A stretch of 64,000 bases of DNA from Shimia sp. R9_2 (GTDB taxonomy: Bacteria; Pseudomonadota; Alphaproteobacteria; Rhodobacterales; Rhodobacteraceae). The notes under the pieces were generated by a model. It did no database searches. It saw nothing but the letters and a program-made list of their open reading frames with translations, and was not told the origin of the DNA. Positions 27,486 through 35,734 of this stretch are shown here, one piece after another. The stretch lies in the NCBI RefSeq assembly GCF_017743735.1, contig NZ_JAGHRO010000004.1, forward strand, positions 372,001 through 436,000, in the 5' to 3' direction. Position 1 is the first letter of the stretch. Each line of letters opens with the position of its first letter. The translations under genes were made by a program, and so were the position numbers.

Positions 27486-27869
27486 TTAGGAGGCCACGCG
27501 CGCGGTGACTTCGATCTCGATCTTCATGGCCTCTTCCATGAGGTCCGCAATGATCATCGTCGCCGCTGGCTTGGCCTTGGCAAAAACCTCACTGGTCACC
27601 GGCCAGCATTTCTCAAAATCACTGCCGTCGGGCAGGATATAGTTCACCCGCACCACATCATCGAGGCTGCTGCCCGCCGCCTCAAGCGCCTTGCCAATGG
27701 TCGCCAGCGTGTTGCGGCACTGATCCACCACATCCTCAGGCAGGGTCATGGTCTCATAATCATAGCCCGTGGTGCCGGACACAAAGACCCAGCCATCGGC
27801 CACAACCGCACGGGAATAGCCGATCTTTTCCTCAAAGGGGGATCCGGTGGAAATGTGACGTACGCCCAT
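27486..27869 (-). CDS. RidA-family (YjgF/YER057c) protein
   Basis: 127 residues. 'PFEEKIGYSRAVVADGWVFVSGTTGYD' and 'VVRVNYILPDG' fit the Rid superfamily. Archetypal RidA deaminates reactive enamine/imine intermediates made by PLP enzymes. The conserved Arg of active RidA (in an R-x-x-V motif) appears in 'VVRVNYIL', but the subfamily (RidA or Rid1-7) is not certain. ATG 27869 has GGAG seven bases upstream. Confidence 0.85.
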   Translation of the reverse strand: MGVRHISTGSPFEEKIGYSRAVVADGWVFVSGTTGYDYETMTLPEDVVDQCRNTLATIGKALEAAGSSLDDVVRVNYILPDGSDFEKCWPVTSEVFAKAKPAATMIIADLMEEAMKIEIEVTARVAS

Positions 27870-28263
27870 GATGCGCTCCTGAATATTTGTTCAGGTCAGA
27901 CATCCTCCGGTAGAGGGGAACTGTCAATGGCTACCACCACCGGGTCGGCTCCCGGATCGTTTTTTTTACGACCGGTTGCGAGAGGTGATGAAGAGGTCGC
28001 TTTCAGTTGGCGAAGGCATACCAGGCGAACCACATGCACAAAAGGTCGGTCGTGAGCCCATGCGCCCTCTCAGATGCGATGTCGCAAAAGACCGCCGCAG
28101 TCTTTCCGCCAATTTGCCACACAACTCAAGCAAGTGCCCGAACGACTTTGCAGATGCCGAGGAAACTGCTCAACCTTGATGCAAGCATAGTGGCTTGGGT
28201 GTCTGGTCTCGGGGCGCGATGCGCTTGTGTATTTCACGATCAATATGGGAAAGGCCGACTGCA
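27870..28263. other. 394-bp intergenic region without a supported gene
   Basis: Between the divergent ridA and the exported orphan. A CCGGG/CCCGG hairpin (27942-27957) followed by ATCG and seven T could be a plus-strand terminator, but no gene precedes it on that strand. I found no open frame with a convincing start. Confidence 0.4.
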
Positions 28264-28923
28264 ATGTTTCTTGGTTTTAGGTCTTTGCCTCAGGCATTCG
28301 CCTGCGTGATGTTGATCGGGCTTGGTGGAGCCGCTTCCTCGCAAAATATGACGGCCTCCGAAGCCGCTGCTCTTTCAGAGCGCCCACCGACACCGGCCGA
28401 ACAGACCCGCAAAACGGAAGAGTGCCAAATCAACACTGCCCCTGATGAGAAACACGATCCCATCCCCATAAAGGCGGGCTATGAAGGCCACGTGGTGCAA
28501 CTGCCCCCGATGCGCGGCATATTGCTGTCCTGGATTGCCTATGAGGGGCCCGAGAAAGGCACCTTCGCCCTTGTTCCTCCAGTCGCGCTCCCCTTTGGCG
28601 GAATTGCCAGCTTCGATTTCTGCGACGTCGTGACACTGATTGAAACACGTGCCGTTGAAAAGCGCGGCGACGCCTTAAGATACCTTACCCTTAGATTGCG
28701 CACCGGCTTGGACCTGGAGGCCGCCTACCCCACAGCCCATTCGATGATCATGGAAAAGCGTCTGATTTTTTCCGCCCCGCCCTCTCGATACGTCGAAGTT
28801 CCAACGGACGAACCAAACAAGTTCGTCGAATGGCTTGAAGCAAACAAGCAAGAGCTGCCTTGGCTTCACATACCCTACCCAATTATCGCACTCTCAGATC
28901 GGGTCTTCATTCCAACACAATAG
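28264..28923 (+). CDS. Exported protein of unknown function
   Basis: 219 residues from ATG 28264; this start gives a signal peptide (PQAFACVMLIGLGGAASSQ). A 69-nt upstream extension in frame is unlikely. The mature protein is rich in Pro and acidic residues with cysteines in 'EECQINT' and 'DFCDVV', which could form a disulphide. No domain recognised. It stands alone between divergent and convergent minus-strand genes, with weaker codon bias than its neighbours, so it may be a recent acquisition. Confidence 0.7.
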   Translation: MFLGFRSLPQAFACVMLIGLGGAASSQNMTASEAAALSERPPTPAEQTRKTEECQINTAPDEKHDPIPIKAGYEGHVVQLPPMRGILLSWIAYEGPEKGTFALVPPVALPFGGIASFDFCDVVTLIETRAVEKRGDALRYLTLRLRTGLDLEAAYPTAHSMIMEKRLIFSAPPSRYVEVPTDEPNKFVEWLEANKQELPWLHIPYPIIALSDRVFIPTQ

Positions 28924-29102
28924 ATGCGACCAGACCACCATCCAAAGCCAAGCTGAACCCCAGAACCAAGCGCAGAGGGCACACCGCCATTGGCTAGAAC
29001 TTCCTTCCCCAAAAAACACGCAACATCTGAGTTCGGCGACTTGGTCCAGTCCCGACACTGGATGAGGGTAAACCCCAGCGCTCCAGATTTTCACGACGAC
29101 GC

Positions 29103-29372
29103 CTAGCGCCTCCAAAACCGTTTGGACTTCGGCTTTTGCCCCTGCAGATGCTTCTTCAGATCGGTAAACCCGCCAATCTTGACCCCATCAATGAAAATCA
29201 GCGGCGTGGTGGTGATGTGATGCTTGTCTTTGAACGCATCCGTCTCCCGCCGTGTGCGCAGCACATGTTCCTCAATCTCAAACTTCTCCCGCTTGAGCAG
29301 GTCACGCGCAGCGGTGCCATAGCCACAAGTGTAGTTGGGCAGATCCATGCGATAGAGTACGGCTTTGGGCAT
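29103..29372 (-). CDS. Glutaredoxin-like protein with a CGYG active site
   Basis: 89 residues from ATG 29372. Thioredoxin fold with 'YTCGYGTAARDLLKREKFEIEEH', the cis-Pro region 'TTTPLIFIDGVKIGGFTDLKKHL' and a basic tail. The usual dithiol CPYC is replaced by CGYG, leaving only the first cysteine, so a monothiol mechanism or glutathione/Fe-S binding is more likely than dithiol reduction. An upstream 32-codon extension in frame looks non-coding. Confidence 0.85.
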   Translation of the reverse strand: MPKAVLYRMDLPNYTCGYGTAARDLLKREKFEIEEHVLRTRRETDAFKDKHHITTTPLIFIDGVKIGGFTDLKKHLQGQKPKSKRFWRR

Positions 29373-29461
29373 ATGAACAGGTCCTTTGTTAGCGCGCCCG
29401 ATATTGGCCCCCGCGCCCCCAATGACAACCAGCCCCCGCTCACATTTGCGTGCGCTGCGCC

Positions 29462-29525
29462 TTCTCATTCGTCAAATATCCTGGGGTGAATGCGCGCGCC
29501 CCGCGCGCAGAGGGGCAAAGCCCCT
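29462..29525 (+). repeat. Interspersed repeat family 1, copy E, with two hairpins
   Basis: Core CAAATATCCTGGGG (29473-29486), then TGCGCGCG-CCC-CGCGCGCA (29491-29509) and AGGGGC-AAA-GCCCCT (29511-29525). The second hairpin repeats the AGGGGC stem seen beside copy A. Lies between clpX and the glutaredoxin gene. Confidence 0.65.
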
Positions 29526-29552
29526 GTCCTAAGCGCTTCACATCACCACCAA

Positions 29553-29580
29553 ACAAAAAAGGCGCCCCAGCCGGAGCGCC
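29553..29580 (-). terminator. Rho-independent terminator of clpX
   Basis: On the minus strand GGCGCTCC pairs with GGGGCGCC around a GGCT loop (one G-T pair) and is followed by TTTTTTG. It is 27 nt after the clpX stop. Confidence 0.85.
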
Positions 29581-29606
29581 CTTTCAAACTCTATCCGCAG
29601 AAAGCC

Positions 29607-30872
29607 TCAGCCCGCAGAAGCTGGCTCTTTCTCCGCTTCGCCGTGGATCATCAGCGGCGCGGCCTGTGTGGTTGCGGCTTCTTCGTTCACCACAACTTCG
29701 GTCACGCTCTCCTGACCCGGCAGCTCGAACATGGTGTCGAGCAGGATCTCTTCGAGGATGGAACGCAGGCCACGGGCCCCGGTCTTGCGCTCAATCGCGC
29801 GGCGCGCAATCGCTTTCAGCGCCTCATCGGTGAAGGTCAGCTGCACATCTTCCAGCTCAAACAGACGCTGATACTGTTTCACCAGCGCGTTCTTGGGCTG
29901 TGTCAAAATGATCACCAGCGCGTCTTCATCCAGATCTTCCAGCGTTGCCAGAACCGGCAGACGGCCGACAAATTCCGGGATCAGACCAAATTTCAGCAGA
30001 TCTTCCGGCTCCAGATCCTGGAAGATCTCACCCACACCGCGCTCATCATTGTCGCGCACATCGGCGCCAAAGCCCATCGCAGAGCCTTTGCCGCGCTGCG
30101 CAATGATGCGGTCCAGACCGGCAAATGCGCCGCCACAGATGAACAGAATGTTGGTGGTGTCCACCTGCAGGAATTCCTGCTGCGGATGCTTGCGGCCACC
30201 TTGGGGCGGCACGCTTGCCACGGTGCCTTCCATCAGCTTCAGAAGCGCCTGCTGCACACCTTCGCCGGACACGTCACGGGTGATCGACGGGTTCTCGGAT
30301 TTGCGCGTGATCTTGTCGACCTCGTCGATATAGACGATGCCGCGCTGCGCACGCTCCACGTTATATTCCGACGCCTGCAGAAGCTTCAGAATGATGTTCT
30401 CGACATCCTCGCCCACGTAACCGGCTTCGGTCAGTGTGGTGGCATCCGCCATGGTGAAAGGCACATCCAGAATGCGCGCCAGCGTCTGCGCCAGCAGGGT
30501 CTTACCGCAGCCGGTTGGGCCAATCAGCAGGATGTTGGATTTCGCCAGCTCAATATCGCCACCCTTCTGGGCGTGGTTGAGGCGTTTGTAGTGGTTGTGC
30601 ACCGCCACAGACAGCACCCGCTTGGCCACGGCCTGACCAATCACATAGTCGTCCAGCACGTCGCAGATCTCGCGCGGTGTCGGCACACCCTCTGAAGCCT
30701 TCAGCCCGCTGGCCTTGGTCTCTTCGCGGATGATGTCCATGCAAAGTTCGACACATTCATCACAGATGAAAACGGTTGGACCCGCAATCAGTTTGCGCAC
30801 TTCGTGCTGACTCTTGCCGCAGAAGCTGCAGTAGAGAGTGTTCTTGCTGTCACCACCGGATGTGTTCGACAT
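29607..30872 (-). CDS. clpX: ATP-dependent Clp protease ATP-binding subunit ClpX
   Basis: 421 residues. N-terminal zinc-binding domain with four Cys in 'CSFCGKS...[10 protein letters not shown]', Walker A '[12 protein letters not shown]', pore loop 'GYVGED', Walker B '[11 protein letters not shown]', and sensor regions of AAA+ unfoldases. Unfolds proteins and feeds them to ClpP, including CtrA and other regulators in alphaproteobacteria. Same strand as clpP but 134 nt apart with a hairpin between. Confidence 0.98.
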   Translation of the reverse strand: MSNTSGGDSKNTLYCSFCGKSQHEVRKLIAGPTVFICDECVELCMDIIREETKASGLKASEGVPTPREICDVLDDYVIGQAVAKRVLSVAVHNHYKRLNHAQKGGDIELAKSNILLIGPTGCGKTLLAQTLARILDVPFTMADATTLTEAGYVGEDVENIILKLLQASEYNVERAQRGIVYIDEVDKITRKSENPSITRDVSGEGVQQALLKLMEGTVASVPPQGGRKHPQQEFLQVDTTNILFICGGAFAGLDRIIAQRGKGSAMGFGADVRDNDERGVGEIFQDLEPEDLLKFGLIPEFVGRLPVLATLEDLDEDALVIILTQPKNALVKQYQRLFELEDVQLTFTDEALKAIARRAIERKTGARGLRSILEEILLDTMFELPGQESVTEVVVNEEAATTQAAPLMIHGEAEKEPASAG

Positions 30873-30965
30873 GTCTTCCCTTTCAGGCCCAAAACCTCGG
30901 CCTCAGTTCTGTGAGGCCCCCGCGTTTCAGCCAGCTTAGGACAGGCGCAAACGGGGTACAATGCG

Positions 30966-31003
30966 AAAGTGCCCGATGGCGACCACGCGTCACCGGGCAC
31001 TTA
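30966..31003 (-). terminator. Hairpin between clpP and clpX
   Basis: AAGTGCCCG and CGGGCACTT arms enclose ~20 bases starting just after the clpP stop. The T-run after it is short (TTTCGC), so it may be a weak terminator or attenuator between clpP and clpX. Confidence 0.5.
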
Positions 31004-31006
31004 TTT

Positions 31007-31639
31007 TCAATTCTCTTCGTCGTCGCCTTTGGCGCGATTTTCGACGATTTCGTCGATCAGACCCCAGTCTTTGGCCTCTTCCGGGCTCATGAAGTTGTCG
31101 CGCTCAAGCCCCTGCTCCACCTCTTCATAGGTGCGGCCGGTGTGCTTCACGTAAATTTCATTGAGGCGCTTCTTCAGCTTCAGGGTTTCTTCGGCGTGGA
31201 TCATGATGTCCGTCGCCTGGCCCTGATAGCCACCGGATGGCTGGTGCACCATCACGCGCGAGTTCGGCAGAGAGAAGCGCATGCCCGCTTCACCGGCGGT
31301 CAGCAGCAAGGAGCCCATGGAGGCCGCCTGACCAATCACCAGCGTGCTCACCTTCGGCTTGATGTACTGCATGGTGTCATAGATCGACAGACCGGAGGTC
31401 ACCACGCCGCCGGGGCTGTTGATGTACATGCTGATTTCTTTGGAGGGGTTTTCCGCCTCAAGGTGCAGAAGCTGCGCCACGATCAGCGAGGACATGCCGT
31501 CATGCACAGGACCGTTGAGGAAGATGATGCGCTCTTTCAGCAGGCGCGAGAAAATATCATAGGCGCGCTCACCACGGCTGGTCTGTTCCACAACCATGGG
31601 CACAAGGGTGTTCATATAAGTCTCAAAAGGGTCTTTCAT
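31007..31639 (-). CDS. clpP: ATP-dependent Clp protease proteolytic subunit
   Basis: 210 residues. Catalytic triad Ser107 ('GQAASMGS'), His132 ('MVHQPSGG') and Asp181 ('ERDNFM'); the N-terminal '[23 protein letters not shown]' is standard. It forms the tetradecameric chamber used with ClpX or ClpA. ATG 31639. Confidence 0.98.
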   Translation of the reverse strand: MKDPFETYMNTLVPMVVEQTSRGERAYDIFSRLLKERIIFLNGPVHDGMSSLIVAQLLHLEAENPSKEISMYINSPGGVVTSGLSIYDTMQYIKPKVSTLVIGQAASMGSLLLTAGEAGMRFSLPNSRVMVHQPSGGYQGQATDIMIHAEETLKLKKRLNEIYVKHTGRTYEEVEQGLERDNFMSPEEAKDWGLIDEIVENRAKGDDEEN

Positions 31640-31790
31640 ATCGCCTGCCTGTTGATCGCTTCGGCCCGACCGTCGGACCCTACCAAGAGAGTCTTAGTGG
31701 TGGGCTCGGAGGGCTGCAAGGCCACCTAAGTATTTTTGAGTTAAAGCGGGGTAAAGGTGGGGGGCGAAAGCACAACGTAGGAGGTCTTCA

Positions 31791-31946
31791 TTGTTCACGC
31801 TCTGGCAAGGCTTGGGCCGCGCGCTGATGACCGAGCGCAAAATTCTCCAAAGCCTTGAAGAAGAACACAAGCAACACAACCTTAAAGCGTTAGAGTTAAG
31901 ACAAAATCACAGAAAGAAACCAACGTGCAGCACCCGTACCGGATAA
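31791..31946 (+). CDS. Possible TTG-started 51-residue protein
   Basis: A perfect AGGAGG (31779-31784) is followed six bases later by TTG 31791, which opens a 51-codon frame: MFTLWQGLGRALMTERK..., charged, helical, Glu/Lys/His-rich in the middle and basic at the end. The stop is at 31944-31946. It overlaps the next frame (GTG 31925) by 22 nt, so the pair could be coupled. No family recognised. The strong Shine-Dalgarno with a rare start codon is the evidence. Confidence 0.45.
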   Translation: MFTLWQGLGRALMTERKILQSLEEEHKQHNLKALELRQNHRKKPTCSTRTG

Positions 31947-32194
31947 ACCTAATTGGCATCGAAGCAGAGGAAGTCACGGGCCGTGTAGAGACCGACGACG
32001 GAGAGATCCTCGGAACTTGGGAATTCATCAAAAACGAAGAGGAAGAAACCGGCACGATCATTTTCATTCCAGAGGAACATACCGAAGCGGCTTTGAGCGA
32101 GCCCGTTAGTTTTCTTTTTTCTCGAATGAGTGTCGGACAAGCAATTCGCGAGATTTGCAGCAACATTGACAGCTGGCACAAACAACAAGGGTAG
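31925..32194 (+). CDS. Acidic 89-residue orphan protein
   Basis: Starts at GTG 31925; the frame is closed by a stop at 31883 and has no ATG before the coding part. Very acidic ('EAEEVTGRVETDDGEI', 'KNEEEETGTIIFIPEEHTEAAL'), with a C-terminal helix 'MSVGQAIREICSNID'. The predicted pattern is a small beta-rich fold plus a helix, with no membrane segment. I do not recognise it. Lower GC than the clp genes. It could pair with the overlapping basic 51-residue product. Confidence 0.6.
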   Translation: MQHPYRINLIGIEAEEVTGRVETDDGEILGTWEFIKNEEEETGTIIFIPEEHTEAALSEPVSFLFSRMSVGQAIREICSNIDSWHKQQG

Positions 32195-32207
32195 GAAGCC
32201 CAAAAAA

Positions 32208-32286
32208 TGCCAAAGCTCCGCTTTGGCAGCGCCCGAACCGCCCCCAACGGGGCGGGCGCTTCGCTTCCACCCCTCGGTTCGTGCGC
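32208..32286 (+). repeat. Interspersed repeat family 2, copy 1
   Basis: 79 bp: a perfect hairpin TGCCAAAGC-TCC-GCTTTGGCA (32208-32228), then GCGCCCGAACCG (32229-32240) mirrored by CGGTTCGTGCGC (32275-32286) at 11 of 12 positions, with a GC stem between. Nearly identical to 33043-33120. It sits between two orphan genes. Confidence 0.75.
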
Positions 32287-32411
32287 AAGGCATATATGCG
32301 GCTGATGTTCCGCCTCAATCCCACCAGATAACCTAAAGCTCAACACTATTGATTTCAGCGCAGCTTTGAGGCGACAACACTTCTGGTAGAAATTCGAAGA
32401 AAGACAGCTGC

Positions 32412-32966
32412 ATGAAGAAAGCCGCAAAATGGATCGCCTACGGTTTAGGCTTATACATCCTTTTTCTCGCTTTGCTGTTTGCCTTCTATAGTCTCTCGCT
32501 TGCCTCTCCAAAAATCGCAAACCTCGAGAAACGCATAAACCCCTCAAAATTTGTCTTCTGGCAAAACCAAGGGTTCTTTTCGACCCCACCATTGTTCACC
32601 AGACCGCTCTCAGATCCCAACGGGTATCTGTCTTTCGAGGAACCGAGCAATTTTCACGATGTCGATATCTGGGTGATCCTGCTTGAAGGCTTCGCGGACA
32701 TTCACACTTTCGAACTTGCGCAGCAGCTTAGCCTCGACCCCGACGATATCGCAGACAGCGAACCGGGCAACAGCATTGAAAAAAGCGGCGTTGGTATAAA
32801 CCTTAGGCGGCACGCGATCCCTTTTTACGTTCAAAGAAAGAAGATCGTGATACTGGATGCAAAGTACATGCGGGAAAACTACAAGCCGGAATGTTTGGAT
32901 GAAATGGTTTATGGGGCAATGATAGGCCAGAGAGACGCCGCGCTACGTGAACGCTGCAAGCTGTAA
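32412..32966 (+). CDS. Membrane-anchored orphan protein
   Basis: 184 residues: a positively charged start (MKKAAKWIAYG), one membrane helix (~10-30), then a soluble, probably periplasmic domain with acidic stretches ('LSLDPDDIADSEPGN') and 'KIVILDAKYMRENYKPECLDEMVYGAMIGQRDAA', where two Cys lie near the C-terminus. No family recognised. Noticeably lower GC than housekeeping neighbours, consistent with an accessory gene. Confidence 0.65.
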   Translation: MKKAAKWIAYGLGLYILFLALLFAFYSLSLASPKIANLEKRINPSKFVFWQNQGFFSTPPLFTRPLSDPNGYLSFEEPSNFHDVDIWVILLEGFADIHTFELAQQLSLDPDDIADSEPGNSIEKSGVGINLRRHAIPFYVQRKKIVILDAKYMRENYKPECLDEMVYGAMIGQRDAALRERCKL

Positions 32967-33042
32967 AGTTCCGCTTGCGAAAACTCCATGCGCCCCTTCG
33001 TCGAACTCTTCGCCACCCATCCCCGCCGCAAAGCCACTCCTA

Positions 33043-33120
33043 TGCCAAAGCTGCGCTTTGGCAGCGCCCGAACCGCCCCCACGGGGCGGGCGCTTCGCTC
33101 CCACCCCTCGGTTCGTGCGC
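33043..33120 (+). repeat. Interspersed repeat family 2, copy 2
   Basis: 78 bp, differing from copy 1 by about three positions: TGCCAAAGC-TGC-GCTTTGGCA (33043-33063), GCGCCCGAACCG (33064-33075) and CGGTTCGTGCGC (33109-33120). It is flanked by GCCACT on the left and AGTGGC on the right, extending the palindrome. The rest of the 365-bp gap (32967-33331) shows no supported gene. Confidence 0.75.
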
Positions 33121-33331
33121 GGAAGTGGCTATATCATTGAAGCGCGGCACAGCCCCGACTCAAAGACAAACTCTTGAAACAAAAGCCGCGCTCTGACATT
33201 CCTCCCGCCATGGCAAGTCAAAACAAGCATCTCTCGCGGCCAAGCCACGCCGCATTCCTCAGAGGAACTCACCGTTGATCGCTTAGCGATCCAACGCCCC
33301 CCCTCTTTGACTGGAATTACGGAGATGGACG

Positions 33332-33913
33332 ATGCCCATTCCACACGATTTGGACCATTTGGTCTTTGAAGCCCCAAACTTCCTTACCGATGCGCGCTGT
33401 GCAGAGGTGACCGCCCTAGCGGTCAAAGCTGGCTTCCAACCCGCAACGATTACAACCGAACACGGCACACATGTTGCGGCTGAAATCCGCAACAACGACC
33501 GCGTGATTTTTGACGATCAAGATCTTGCAAGAGAGCTCTGGCTACACGTGCGGCCATTCTTTCCAACCGCATTCAAGGGTCACCAAGCTATTGCATTGAA
33601 CGACCGGTTTCGGGTGTATCGCTATGAACCCGGTCAGTTTTTCGACTGGCACCAAGACGGGGCCTACCGAAACGGCAATGGCCATCACAGTATGTTCACC
33701 TTGCTGATCTATCTGAACGACGGTTTCGAAGGCGGCGGCACCACCTTCGCAGATGTGTTTTCTCCCCACGTATTTGAAGATTTCACAATCGAGCCAGCGA
33801 CGGGGAAAGCGGTGTTCTTTCATCATCCGCTGTCCCATCGGGGTGACCCCGTGATCACAGGTCAAAAGCTGGTTCTCAGAACCGACGTGATGTTTGAGCA
33901 GATTGCGCAATAA
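33332..33913 (+). CDS. 2-oxoglutarate/Fe(II) oxygenase (prolyl 4-hydroxylase type)
   Basis: 193 residues with the complete iron facial triad His107 and Asp109 (DWHQDG) and His169 (LSHRGD), and basic residues Lys179 or Arg183 ('GQKLVLRTDVMF') to bind 2-oxoglutarate. 'YLNDGFEGGGTTFA' is typical of P4H-family enzymes. Hydroxylates a protein or small molecule; target unknown. No signal peptide. The only enzyme in the orphan-gene stretch; repeat elements lie on both sides. Confidence 0.88.
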   Translation: MPIPHDLDHLVFEAPNFLTDARCAEVTALAVKAGFQPATITTEHGTHVAAEIRNNDRVIFDDQDLARELWLHVRPFFPTAFKGHQAIALNDRFRVYRYEPGQFFDWHQDGAYRNGNGHHSMFTLLIYLNDGFEGGGTTFADVFSPHVFEDFTIEPATGKAVFFHHPLSHRGDPVITGQKLVLRTDVMFEQIAQ

Positions 33914-33954
33914 CCATATCAAGAAGCCCACTGTGCCAGGGGCTAGATCACAGA

Positions 33955-34083
33955 TTTGGCAGCGCCCCGCCGACCGACAGGGGCTTGCGCAGCAAGCTCC
34001 CAAGAGGTGAACCGCACCCGTCAAACCGGAGGTTTGCCTCCGGCAAAACGCGGGCGCTTCGCTTCCCCCCTCGGTTCGCGCGC
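33955..34083 (+). repeat. Interspersed repeat family 2, copy 3 (diverged)
   Basis: The ends match copies 1 and 2 (TTTGGCAGCGCCC at the left; GGGCGCTTCGCTTCC and CGGTTCGCGCGC at the right), but the middle is different and contains a perfect hairpin CCGGAGG-TTTG-CCTCCGG (34026-34043) and a GCTTGC-GCA-GCAAGC stem. It separates the oxygenase from the next orphan gene. Confidence 0.6.
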
Positions 34084-34205
34084 CAGCGTGCCACTCTAAA
34101 CTATGCGCGCTTTTGCACATCGGAACCCTACTTGCCTAAAATAGCCACCGGACTAATATTCTAGGAAGCGAACTTCAAATCCGCACAAATAGGTGACAAA
34201 AACAC

Positions 34206-34625
34206 ATGCTAAAGCCCACTTTCACAAACCAAAGGGCAAGATGGTTAAGCATTGCTGTGGCCTTTGCGTGCGCGGCCTTTTCTACTTACGTGTACGACAC
34301 ACAGGTGAACCCGGGCCATGGCATAAATCATGCTTTGTTAATGGCGGGAGTCGCAGGACTGGCCGCAAGCTACTGGGCCTGGAAAGTTTTTCCTCGGATG
34401 GGGAACAAGTGGTACATTGACCTGATATGGATCGCGGCAGCCTTTCCTTGTGTCGGCGGCTTAACAGGTGCGATCATTTCTTTTGGCCACCCATTAGGTA
34501 TCTGGATGGGCGTCATGGTATCTTACTCTCTGCCTCTAATGTTCGCAAAAGTGATTGTTCCTACTTACGCATTCGGCGCTGTTGTCGCCTTTCTGCTTCC
34601 GCGCACCTCGCAGCAGATGCTTTAA
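34206..34625 (+). CDS. Four-helix membrane protein of unknown function
   Basis: 139 residues with about four predicted membrane helices: 'WLSIAVAFACAAFSTYVYD', 'ALLMAGVAGLAASYWAW', 'DLIWIAAAFPCVGGLTGAIISF' and 'VPTYAFGAVVAFLLP'. There is no recognisable family motif. ATG 34206. Lower GC than its neighbours; last orphan gene before the tag-like gene. Confidence 0.6.
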   Translation: MLKPTFTNQRARWLSIAVAFACAAFSTYVYDTQVNPGHGINHALLMAGVAGLAASYWAWKVFPRMGNKWYIDLIWIAAAFPCVGGLTGAIISFGHPLGIWMGVMVSYSLPLMFAKVIVPTYAFGAVVAFLLPRTSQQML

Positions 34626-34736
34626 TGTTCCCGCAGCCAATAAGTGAAGATCACACATACGGACTAAACTATCAGGTTTCTGCAGATAGCCGTTCAAAGT
34701 AGTTTCCAAACACATTTCTTATTTTAGGACCACCCC

Positions 34737-35399
34737 ATGCGCCCCTTCGACGAGATCTTCGCCATCGCCGCCGACCGCAAAGGCGGGCCCGCCGCGCTTG
34801 AGGCCCAACTGACCAAGCCCAAATCCGCCGCCGACCTAGCCCAAGTCCCCGAAGACCGCTGGCTTGCTCAATTCACCAAAGGCGTGTTTCAGGCGGGCTT
34901 CAACTGGCAGGTGATTGAAAACAAATGGGAGGGTTTTGAAACCGCCTTCCATGGCTTTGATGTGGACCGCTGCGCCTTTCTGCATGACGAGGATATGGAC
35001 CGCCTGATGTCCAACACAGACATCGTGCGCAACGGCCCCAAAATCCGCACCGTGATCGAGAACGCCCACTTCCTGCAATCCCTGCGCGCCGAGGGCGGCG
35101 CGGGCAAAGTGCTCGGCGGCTGGGCCGCGACCGACTATGTCGGCCTGCTCGACTTCATGAAAAAAGGTGGCTCCCGCATCGGTGGAAACACCGGTCAATA
35201 TGCGCTGCGCTTCTTGGGCAAAGACAGCTTTATCCTGTCCCGCGATGTGGTCGCCCGCCTGATCGCCGAAGGCGTGGTGGACAAACAGCCCACTTCCAAA
35301 GGCGCGATGAAGAAGGTGCAGGAGGCCTTCAACATCTGGATGGAGCAATCCGGCCGCAGCCTCACCGAAATCAGCCGTGTGCTGGCGATGAGTGTGTAA
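34737..35399 (+). CDS. DNA-3-methyladenine glycosylase I family protein
   Basis: 220 residues. 'PFDEIFAIAADRKGG', 'FTKGVFQAGFNWQVIENKWEGFETAFHGFD' and 'IVRNGPKIRTVIENAHFL' match the Tag-like helix-hairpin-helix glycosylase family, which removes 3-methyladenine from alkylated DNA. It is more diverged than E. coli Tag, so activity on other lesions is possible. A structured GC element follows in the 335-bp gap. Confidence 0.85.
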   Translation: MRPFDEIFAIAADRKGGPAALEAQLTKPKSAADLAQVPEDRWLAQFTKGVFQAGFNWQVIENKWEGFETAFHGFDVDRCAFLHDEDMDRLMSNTDIVRNGPKIRTVIENAHFLQSLRAEGGAGKVLGGWAATDYVGLLDFMKKGGSRIGGNTGQYALRFLGKDSFILSRDVVARLIAEGVVDKQPTSKGAMKKVQEAFNIWMEQSGRSLTEISRVLAMSV

Positions 35400-35511
35400 C
35401 CGCGCCCCTGTCCAAAGCCCGACCGAGGGTGGGCGCTCCCAGCCTGCAACCTGTCCCTTTATGCCGACCAAACACATCCGGTTTCATCAGACTGTCGCGC
35501 CCCGTCGCAAA

Positions 35512-35569
35512 AGCGCCCGCCCTGCGGACGGTCGGGCGCTGCCCCAGCGCCTTCGGCTCGTTCTGGGGC
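35512..35569. repeat. Structured GC hairpins, possibly related to family 2
   Basis: AGCGCCCG (35512-35519) pairs with CGGGCGCT (35533-35540), then GCCCCAG (35541-35547) pairs with CTGGGGC (35563-35569). The AGCGCCC...GGGCGCT stem recalls the inner stem of family 2. The rest of the 35400-35734 gap holds no supported gene. Confidence 0.5.
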
Positions 35570-35734
35570 CAAGGCCACCATGCGACGCAACGCCCCTAGC
35601 GTTCACAAACGCCCCTGCCCCAATATATTGAACCGCCGCAATACAGCCGCGTTACCGACGCAATACCGACGTTTCAGACAGGGCAAATCTGCCCCATTAA
35701 CCTCTCACGCAACACCCGCTCTCAGTTGATGAGC

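Noticed and set aside
28007..28309. 100-codon frame before the exported orphan
   Set aside because: No start signal, no protein-like pattern, and it overlaps the signal-peptide gene in another frame.
31791..34737. Integron gene-cassette array
   Set aside because: No integrase and no attC core sites; kept only as one idea to test, not as a call.
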